Assembly: GCA_948470475.1 (NCBI GenBank)
Contig: OX419337.1
Span: 4,740,708-4,804,707, forward strand
Direction: 5' to 3'
DNA: 64,000 bases
DNA from: Galaxea fascicularis
Taxonomy: Eukaryota; Cnidaria; Anthozoa; Scleractinia; Euphylliidae
Below, piece after piece: positions 13,001 to 20,248 of the stretch (positions within the stretch are counted from its first letter, which is position 1; the number at the start of each line of letters is the position of its first letter). The notes beneath the pieces were generated by a model. That model saw nothing but the letters and a program-made list of their open reading frames with translations, searched no databases and was not told the DNA's origin. The position numbers and the translations under genes are program-made.

Positions 13001-16000
13001 ATATTACTTTTACACGAATCAACAACTGAAAGATGAGGTTTTTACCAAAGCCCGTCGGAAGAACTGCTATCAAATCCTTTAAGTGCACAAGTATCGAAAT
13101 GGCTTCTTTTTGCTTGGGACATAATTCATGTGTCATACCCAGCTCAGAGAGAAATAAAAGAGCTTCTTCGAGAGCAGCATCAAAGCTTTGCTAGTGCACC
13201 ACTTTTCTCCCATGGAATGAGCAGCAAAAAAACTACCTTTAATTGGCAGGCATCAATCTGCTTGAGCTCTACGACCCTCTACCGCACCAATCAGAGACTC
13301 TGTTCGTGGGCGACCAGAGTTTCTCAAACGAACAATGAGTGCGGGCAGGCGGTTTATTCTTTCCCCTCCCCCTCCCCCCTCTCCAAATTTTCTTCCTCCC
13401 TCCCACTGGCTTGGTAAACTTTTTACCTCGCCCCAACTGTCCACTGTTTTCCTAATTCAAGATGGCAGCCTGAACAACTGATGGGAATATCCACTCGCCC
13501 CCGCCAAAATCCGCCTGCACTGCAGGCTACTGATTAATAAACTTGTGTGCACATTCAAATACAATTCACTGAAGCAAAGGATTTAAAAGTTCTGTATGAT
13601 TTTAATAAGAAACAATTAACAATAATTCTGTCCCTATAATATCACTGCCGAAACAAATCTGTCATTAACTACAGTGTAATCATAATGAAAATTACCAGAA
13701 CATCAAAATTATTGCGCTACTCGCATGTGGCTTGTGATTTTTGTTAGTTCTTACCATGTTTTGATGCCATCTGCGTGTGTTTAGAGTACACACATATGGC
13801 CAAATGAAATCAACTTGTTAATTTATGATTGATTATCGAATCATAACCAATTGCCAACACTTACTAATATTTTTTGGCATGGAACTACTGATTTCACTGA
13901 TTGCACTGAAAAAATTAAAGACCCATGACGGACCAATATGCTTTGCGCGCGTTAAGTCAAGTCGCCATATTTTTTGTGAGTCGAAAAGTCAAGTTAAGAC
14001 CGTTGAATCCACAGCAATCCGCTTCCATCCGGCGTTTATGGAGCTTGATTTTACGTTTCGTTGCCCAAAGGATTTCACTATTTCACTTGTGTGTTGATTT
14101 TGATGACTTTTTTGGAATTGCAATATCTGTAGAGTGAATATGATGAACTCCTAGAAAGCTCTGATCGTTTGGCATTTTGATGGGCATACCTTCGCGTAAT
14201 TGGAGGCCACATTTATCTGGTTGTGCCCGTTATATCATGGTACGATCATCTGTGTTTGAACTATGGCATGAGAGGAAAATTACTCTTGGGTTATCGGAAG
14301 CAACGAACTGCCTTTGCTGAGTATCTACTGCATCAAACAGACCACAGAGCATCAAGTTTAGGACCTTGCTAGAATTCGATGGTTTGTTTATTTCTCATAG
14401 CTTTGTTACAATGCTTATGTACATGTATCACAGCTTTGTTCATTTTAACAGCCCGTGTGAACGAGATGGAAGGCAGGGAACATTTGGAGTTGCCGAAAAT
14501 TTTTCTCAAACCTCTTCAATCTCGACGGCTTCATCTTCCTCCTTCTCATTATCCGAGCCATCTTTCGCCTAAATTTCTCTTCTCCAGAGAGTTTTCCAAT
14601 AAAGACAGTGATGAACTCGTATTGTGCTCTGATCAACCGACAAGCACGCGAAATATTCAAACTTCGGCGACCGCATCACACAATGGCACCTCCTCCTTCT
14701 GTTTGTCAAAACAATAATAGACACGCGCAAAGCATATTGGTCCGTCATGGGTCTTTAAGGTCTTCCACCATCTCCCTCTAACTCTCTCTCTCTTTAGGTA
14801 TGTTCAAGTTCACACTGCAACCAGGTGGACAATCAGACATGGTTTGATGCTACTCCGGTTTGAAAATTGATGAATGTAACTTAAAAAGTTACAATTCACA
14901 ACCCAATGTTTCGACACTCCTGTTTAGTGTCTTCATCAGGGGTGATCTAGTGTTGCAAAAAGGATCCTTATATACGCTCACTAATTAACGACTTTTTGTT
15001 TTAATGAGGTGTAAGTAAGTGTCAGGTAAAGGGCTGCCATTGTCACGGTTTAAAGGAGCGTGGGCGGAGTTGATGTGCCAAACTTCCAAACAAAGCCGTT
15101 GAAGGTACCGCCGGTTAGTGGTGATAATCTTGGAATTATCCCACACTATTGTATGGTTGGTTAGGCAACCGTGCTCTGACAAAGCGGAGTTTTCCTTTTT
15201 GCACAGAAAAACTGCTTTTTGATGCTCTTTTAAACGTGTGCCAAGCTGACGCTTGGTCTGTCCGATGTTGTCACGAAATTATTTAGTAGTTGTTTGCGTT
15301 TAGTTTAAGTTTTTGTTTTAGTGTGTTGTTTGGATTTTTGTCGTTCATTGTTACGTAACTTTGTTACGTAACTCATGTAACATTTAACTATTTAATATTT
15401 AAACATTCTTAGTGTATTGTGTAGTTTAGATGTATGTTTCAGGAATTATGTAAATTTGTACAATTCAGCGTGTAACAGGTGTTCTTTCCAGTCACTTTCT
15501 TTATAGCGTTTGTTTTAAGTGTTAATTGTAGAAAAAATTACCATAAATATATAAATGTAAGTTGTACAGTTGTAGTGGGTTGTTGTGTGTAGCAGTTTTG
15601 TCGGTAGAGGAAGTAAAGCAAGAAAAAGAGAGACAAGGTGAAGGGCCTGTGGCCAGAAAGAGAAAAGTTTTATTCACTATCAAGAGCCATTGGTAGGCGC
15701 CAGCCAAGAAATAACTTGCAATTGACGAAACACATTTGTCAGTGGTGGCGTAAGGATTGAGAAGAATAACGTGCTGTGTGGCAATTGGGATCGTTCAAAG
15801 ACCTTGTGCTAAGAAGAAAACGTCAGCTGTAAAGGAAAAGAAAAGGACGTAAAAGACGCGGGACAAGGTTGGAATCAAAGAGGAAGAAGAGGTTTGTGGT
15901 ATTGGTTGGTGTGGTGTGGTGTGGTGTTGGTTAGGAGGAGACGCGGATAGTGAAACTGAACTGTGAACTGTTGTATATAATTTGTTATTATTGTATAGGT

Positions 16001-17105
16001 TTAAAATTACTTAAAGTTTAGGTTAGGAATCGCAATAGTTTAGTAATTAATTGTATTAATTGTTATAGAATATTTAGAATTAGTTTACTTAAGTGTTAAT
16101 GCTGTTAATATCGAGTGTTTTTTTTTTTTATATATACTTTAATAAACATTAGTTATTGTAATTCATGGTGGTGTGTTGCGGGATTGTGGGAAGGGGTGCG
16201 TGTATTCAGTCATTGTTAGTTTCGGTGTTATTAGTCTTTGTTTTGCCATTTCTATCGTCAAGGGAATTTTCGGGGCTTACGCCACAGATGTACTCATGAT
16301 CACAGTCATTTCATGGAATAGAATAAACAGTGTCAGAGTAACATCAAACCATGTCTCTCTCTCTTTCTCTCTCGGAGGAAGACAAGATCTGATAATTTTA
16401 CACAAACATGAAGAATTAGCAAACTGGTACATGTACTAACCAGTCAGACCAGGAAGGATCAGGACGGTAGGTCTAGTAGCTGGATCTCTGTAAATAGTGC
16501 TGGTGTCATTATCAAACCAGTCCAGGCATACAATACCACCATCTGGTGTTTCCAGTGTTTCCCTGTTATCACAAAATATAACTTAATTCATTACTAGTAA
16601 CGGATTAATGTTACTACACAACATAAATTCACCAATGCAATAGAGTAATTCATTATTTGGTCGTATTCAACTATGTCTAATTAAGCCTGGCGTGACTAAT
16701 CGACGACAATTGACATCAATCGATGACCAATCACTTTGAGCACTCGAGGTAAACATGCACAGTAGCAACAAGTATATGTATTAATTAAAACTTGCAAATA
16801 ATAAAAGAATTAAAAAAAAAACATGGTTACCTGCGAAAACCAACTGACGGTCTGGATCTGATCAAAGCTCGGACAACCGTTTGCGCTCGCGCCCCGAAAC
16901 ACCAGAAAGTTGGCCAGTAATGCTCGCTTAACATGGGGCAACTTCGCAACACAAACTCCCGAAATGGGCCTTCTTTCCCGATCAACTGCGGTCTCTGGAC
17001 GACATGAAACAAGTAGTACGTGGTGTAAATGACGAATACAACTGTCAAAATAGGAAGCCACTGCCACTGATACAGAATATGTAGGCCTTCTTCGAGAGAA
17101 TACAT
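304..17105 (-). CDS. ABHD3: ABHD1/ABHD3-type alpha/beta hydrolase (phospholipase-like), 3' end off the window
   Basis: Spliced minus-strand gene. Exons read by eye: 17105-16831, 16562-16441, 6448-6403, 5922-5810, 5508-5329, 2071-2008 and 472-304, with GT-AG junctions that keep frame where both sides are seen. Exon 1 begins [14 protein letters not shown], has a hydrophobic segment (about residues 13-33) and the family stretch YYPTxWC-like '[15 protein letters not shown]'. Exon 2 gives '[13 protein letters not shown]' and '[12 protein letters not shown]'. Later exons give 'ANHRGFGAS', the nucleophile elbow G-I-S-M-G, '[21 protein letters not shown]' and '[15 protein letters not shown]' with the acid Asp. 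All match ABHD1/ABHD3 in order. ABHD3 in vertebrates is a membrane-anchored phospholipase acting on medium-chain and oxidised phosphatidylcholines; that activity is inferred here. One short exon after PGLTG was not found (expected between 16441 and 6448), and the exon with the catalytic His lies left of base 1. ABHD1 versus ABHD3 is not resolved. Confidence 0.88.
1177..1849. mobile_element. Possible hAT-like MITE relic
   Basis: The segment starts CAGGGTT and ends AACCCTG, the terminal pattern common in hAT-type MITEs, with inner GC-rich inverted stretches (gccggcgaaaatcgccggc near 1385-1405). No target-site duplication is visible, so the call is weak. Confidence 0.35.
2910..3520. repeat. G-rich tract with repeated TTGGAATTCCAA blocks
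   Basis: A poly-G run (about 2936-2965) is flanked by 'atggaatggaattc' blocks. A second cluster at 3385-3510 repeats 'ggaattccaa' before G-rich runs. This is low-complexity or decayed tandem sequence in an ABHD3 intron, with potential to form G-quadruplexes. Confidence 0.5.
3885..4180 (+). mobile_element. tRNA-derived SINE with AAT tail
   Basis: A tRNA-like head has an A-box-like TGGTAAGTGG and a B-box GGTTCAAATCC at about 3935-3945 inside 'gacccgggttcaaatcccgc'. It is followed by a unique body and an (AAT)n tail (about 4147-4180). The cloverleaf is not intact, so it is not called as a tRNA gene. Confidence 0.65.
4646..5215 (+). mobile_element. 3' end of a LINE (non-LTR retrotransposon), C-terminal ORF fragment
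   Basis: An open frame ending at 5008 reads [19 protein letters not shown]..., then [15 protein letters not shown], '[16 protein letters not shown]' and '[13 protein letters not shown]'. I recognise this as the recurrent C-terminal tail of reverse-transcriptase ORFs of cnidarian LINEs. It is 5'-truncated: the upstream side is an ATT microsatellite. An AATAAAA lies near 5092 and the element ends near a second ATT tract. It lies in an ABHD3 intron in the opposite orientation. Confidence 0.7.
6500..6640. repeat. Hairpin around AACCTAGGTT
   Basis: 'tttttaacctaggttgattc' at about 6516 and 'tttcagcctaggttaaaaaa' at about 6606 form an inverted pair around an AT-rich core. It is a small MITE-like hairpin just upstream (minus strand) of an ABHD3 exon. 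Confidence 0.45.
8160..8770. repeat. Minisatellite, about 20-23-bp units (GGGAACGCTAAGGG)
   Basis: Many imperfect copies of 'actgggaacgctaaggg' with linkers of 'aaaac' or 'gagc'. The period is close to, but not always, a multiple of three, which yields minus-strand ORFs of the LPLAFPVF type. These are artefacts of the repeat. Confidence 0.85.
8900..10010. repeat. Degenerate tandem array, about 220-bp period
   Basis: The motif 'aaccctggacaatgacaggc' or close variants returns near 9070, 9290, 9495 and 9735. Between copies the same order of 'ggtccctaaccatat', 'ctgctgccatatgat' and 'ctagccat' is seen. It includes two poly-G runs (about 9091-9107 and 9526-9537). Confidence 0.65.
11411..11572. repeat. 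MITE-like inverted repeat
   Basis: The left arm 'cttattaaccaagc...gagaatatcggcc' pairs with the right arm 'ggcccgatattctcc...ggttggttaataag'. It is a non-coding palindromic element in an ABHD3 intron. Confidence 0.6.
12030..13529. mobile_element. Mutator-like (MULE) non-autonomous element with captured gene fragment
   Basis: Ends are TAGCCTGCAGTGCAGGCGG (left) and the inverted CCGCCTGCACTGCAGGCTA (right), in a longer imperfect inverted region that includes 'aataaaccgcccgcc' against 'ggcaggcggtttatt'. The element is flanked by a perfect 9-bp duplication, ctgattaat, at 12021-12029 and 13530-13538. Length is 1500 bp. The 9-bp duplication and long ends fit the Mutator superfamily. No MULE transposase is present; the interior holds a RecQ-helicase fragment. 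Confidence 0.8.
12845..13184 (-). pseudogene. RecQ-like DNA helicase N-terminal fragment, broken
   Basis: The minus strand reads [20 protein letters not shown], then '[19 protein letters not shown]', '[16 protein letters not shown]' and '[17 protein letters not shown]'. This is the order of RecQ helicase motif 0, Walker A and motif Ia. The Walker A Ser/Thr is Asn (GKN), and a TAA stop (12957-12959) replaces a sense codon in the VxCPLxSI stretch. No in-frame ATG is seen upstream and motifs II to VI are missing. It lies wholly inside the MULE-like element, so it looks like transduplicated host sequence. RecQ-like identity is by recognised motifs only. Confidence 0.75.
13915..14756. mobile_element. 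TIR element of about 840 bp
   Basis: Terminal inverted copies of 'taaagacccatgacggacc' and beyond (about 13915-13951 and 14719-14756, nearly identical over about 35 bp). No transposase is recognised. An internal plus-strand ORF (14379-14717) starts with a hydrophobic stretch but matches nothing I know. The target duplication is unclear. Confidence 0.6.
14834..16355 (-). mobile_element. Penelope-like element remnant (GIY-YIG end), split by a solo LTR
   Basis: The minus strand encodes [20 protein letters not shown] and then [14 protein letters not shown], '[14 protein letters not shown]' and '[11 protein letters not shown]', the GIY-YIG endonuclease end of Penelope-like retroelements. Coding lies in 14985-15268 and resumes at 16287-16330 (VYSIP*NDCDHE), where the first Cys codon position is TGA. 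The two parts join in frame at Tyr-Ile if the LTR at 15269-16286 is removed. The left non-coding end has the usual 'gtttcgacactcctgtttag' and 'cttcatcagg' text. A 20-bp piece (gacatggtttgatgctactc) recurs inverted at both edges. Confidence 0.8.
15269..16286. mobile_element. Solo LTR (1018 bp) inside the Penelope-like remnant
   Basis: The segment begins TGTCACGAAATT and ends TTACGCCACA, has TATA-like and AATAAA signals (about 16140), and is flanked by the 5-bp duplication gatgt at 15264-15268 and 16287-16291. No gag or pol is present. It fits a solo LTR of a Gypsy- or Copia-type retrotransposon; superfamily is not resolved. Confidence 0.75.
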
Positions 17106-17355
17106 AGTGACGGCTCAAATTGGGAAAAGCTGCAAACAAGCAAATGTACTTTGACCCCTTACGTAAGTAGTGTCCAGGAGAGCTCGTTCAAACTCGGCCG
17201 GCAAAAGAAAGGAAACTGGACCATGCACTGTCGATCGCAAAACAATGGTTTCGCTCTGCGGAATTATTTTTCCTTTCTTGAATGTTTTTAGCAGTTCAAG
17301 ACGATCATAAATCCCAAATCGGAACTTCTGGAAAAAGGGAATATTCTTCTTCGCA
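17106..17355. promoter_or_regulatory. Shared divergent promoter of ABHD3-like and VTI1A
   Basis: The two start codons (17105 minus, 17356 plus) are only 250 bases apart and point away from each other, so both 5' UTRs and core promoters must fit here unless there are undetected upstream non-coding exons. No clear TATA box is visible. Bidirectional function is inferred from the spacing. Confidence 0.6.
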
Positions 17356-20214
17356 ATGGCGGAGTTATTCAATCATTACGAGCAACAGTTCGGAAATATA
17401 AGCGCCGAAATTACGGCGCGAATTTGCAAGATTCCAAATCTTCAAGGATGTGAGTTTCAGATCGAATGTGACAGAATTGAATTTGACACTTCTCGTAGCC
17501 TGTGAAAGCCAAAGTTATAATTACTTTATTATTCAATTTTTAGCGTCAAAAAAGGGAGCAATAAGTGATGTGGAGAGATACTTTGATGAAGCACGGGAAT
17601 TGGTAAGGAACAACTCAATGCTTGTTTTCAAAATGAAAATAAAATCTTAATTAAAAACTTAATCATAGTCAATCATTATCGTGTCTTTTTAACTGATATA
17701 GTGTGGCTCTGTGTACTTTACTTAATCAGATCTTGTTTACAGTAAATATGTAATTTTGATAGTTGTCGCCTTCTCTGTGGATAGATCTCTGGTCATGCAG
17801 AAGAACTTATATATAATTAAGCTTCAGTTTTCAATTAAGATGTAACTTCGTGATAATCAGGAAATCGCTGAAATTGTACATCGTTGGTATTGAGGAAATG
17901 AGAAATGTCAAGTCGTCAAAATTAATAGTATTTCTTTAAATTTTGTAATTCTGAATTATTTTTACCTACAATGCTCGTTGGCAAACTTAAAATTAAGCAG
18001 CATAGTCTGTATAGAGTTTGCAAAATAATTTTAATTTTTTTTTCATAATTTCAAAATACAGTGTCTGTAATACTTTTTTAAGTAATATAGTTTATAACAT
18101 GCCAAAGGCAAAGATAACTATATGGATTCCATCAGGACAGGAATAATGCCCACAGTAGTTTTTAAAAGTGGTCACAAGTGAGAGATGTGAGATGACAAGC
18201 TACACCTGTAAGACAGGAGGCTTTCTATTGCTTTCTTGTTTCTCAGTTCCTTTCAAAATGCCAAATCATGCTTATTGAAAAATGTCATTTCAAATTATGA
18301 GTTGATGTTATTGTAACTTGATCTTTAATGATTATTCCAACCTCTTCAACTTGTAAATTCAGGGCATGACTATCCAAGAACAAAGTTACATGTACTTTGA
18401 ATGGTATAAAAAATTATTATTACTTTTTTAGGAAATAGGAAGAAAAAAGAATTTACTACCATGCCTGTTACATATACATTCTTGACACAACCTTATTTTA
18501 TTTCACTTTATTGTTAAGTCCTGATGGCAAAGAAATGTACAGAAAATGTCACCTGCAGAGCGACATGTATTGTTTTTACTCATTAAACCAAGTGTTTTGT
18601 GGCATTCTCATTGTCATTGCTATTGTCATTGTTTAAACTAGAGCTCCACTGTCACTTTTGTTGAACTTTTACTGTCAGATTGAACAAATGGAGTTAGAAG
18701 TTAGAGAGGTTACAGGTGAAGAAAAGTCCAAGTTAGGGCAGAGACTCAAAGCTTACAGGAATGAAATGCAGAGATTTGAACAAGATTTGGTAAGTTTAAG
18801 GAATTAGGGATCTATGTTAGTATCTGGGTAACTTGGCAACTGGGCAACAGCCTGTGTGCACACCCACCCCTCCCCTAATACAACATCAACACCAAGTTAT
18901 TAACTTATTACAACTTGTTGGGTTAGGGGAGGGGTAGGTGCTAGTTGCCCAGCTATATATACTGACACTAATCTGGAATTAGAGACAGTCTGCACCAAAT
19001 CAAGGAAAACCAACATTCTTCCTTTAACTCAGTAAAACGTCTACAGATTTTACTTTAGGCAGGCCATTATGTTTGCATTCACAAGTTTTGTTAAATGTAA
19101 TGTAATTTATTTAAGCTCGATAGCGTGAGGAGTGGTTGCCCAATCTCCTGAGCCAGGGGCTCATGTATTAAACGTTCAAGTATTCTGGATCGAATTGGAA
19201 TTTAGCAGTGTTGGTTTTTGAGGAGAGGGGTAAACCAGAGTACCCGGAGAAAAACCTCTTGGAGCAGAGAAGAGAACCAACAACAAACTCAACCCATATA
19301 TGACGTTGAGTCTGGGAATCGAACCCAGGCCACATTGGTGGGAGGCGAGTGCAGGGCTCGAGACTAACTTTTCAGCTTACTAGCCCAGTGGCTAGTGCAC
19401 ACGTTTGCTTCCTAAGCCAATTAAAACAAATTCTTCACTAGCCAGACTTGTTTCTTAGTTACTTTATTTTTCATCCTGTCAAGCAGTTTCAGTAACTTTT
19501 TCCCAACCACCATACTGACATGAAAGAACTGAACTTATCAGCTTATTAAAATACGTTTTTTTTTTTTTACAGCTTCAAAGTGTTAGGAGTCTATAAACAC
19601 AGGAGTTTCAATACAAATTTAAAAGGGCTTGAACTAGAATGTCAAATAAATGCTAGCCTGTGTGTAGCTTACCGTCAAAACTTTGCATCAAGTGGCCAAA
19701 AAACATTGATTTTCCTTTCCTGCCGCTGATTCATATCCTCTCGTGAACAAGAAAATTCGTAACGTTCGATCTTAATGACTTTATTTGGAAGGTTCAGACA
19801 TAAGCATCGATACAATAGGCGTTATCCAGATCACTATGCCATGAGTTTTTTTAATTTTTGAAGTAATCGAAAGAAAAGCGCCAGTGACTTTCTTTAAGCA
19901 TGAAACGTTATCCCTAGACTTCCGTGACCTCATTTGCCGCAAGAAGTTTGTTTGTCATTCGTCGCTTTAGTAAGGGAAGAAAGAACTGAAAAAGTCAATC
20001 GTGCTTTCGCTTTTTTGGTAATCTAAAGTTCATGCTTGATGCAATAAATTATATGAGCCGATTACAGACAGCCGATGTTTCAAATTCTGCACGCTCTGAC
20101 TCAACTTTCTTAAATCAGTGATTTTATCTGGTCCTCCAGTGCTGACATTTTCTCCTGCCAAAATGGCTAGTGAAGTGCAAAACCAACTGGCCAAAACGGA
20201 ATTTTCACTAGTCT

Positions 20215-20248
<34 letters not shown>

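Noticed and set aside
14379..14717. 112-aa ORF starting with a signal-like hydrophobic stretch
   Set aside because: It lies wholly inside a TIR element and the remainder shows no known domain, so a secreted protein is not supported.
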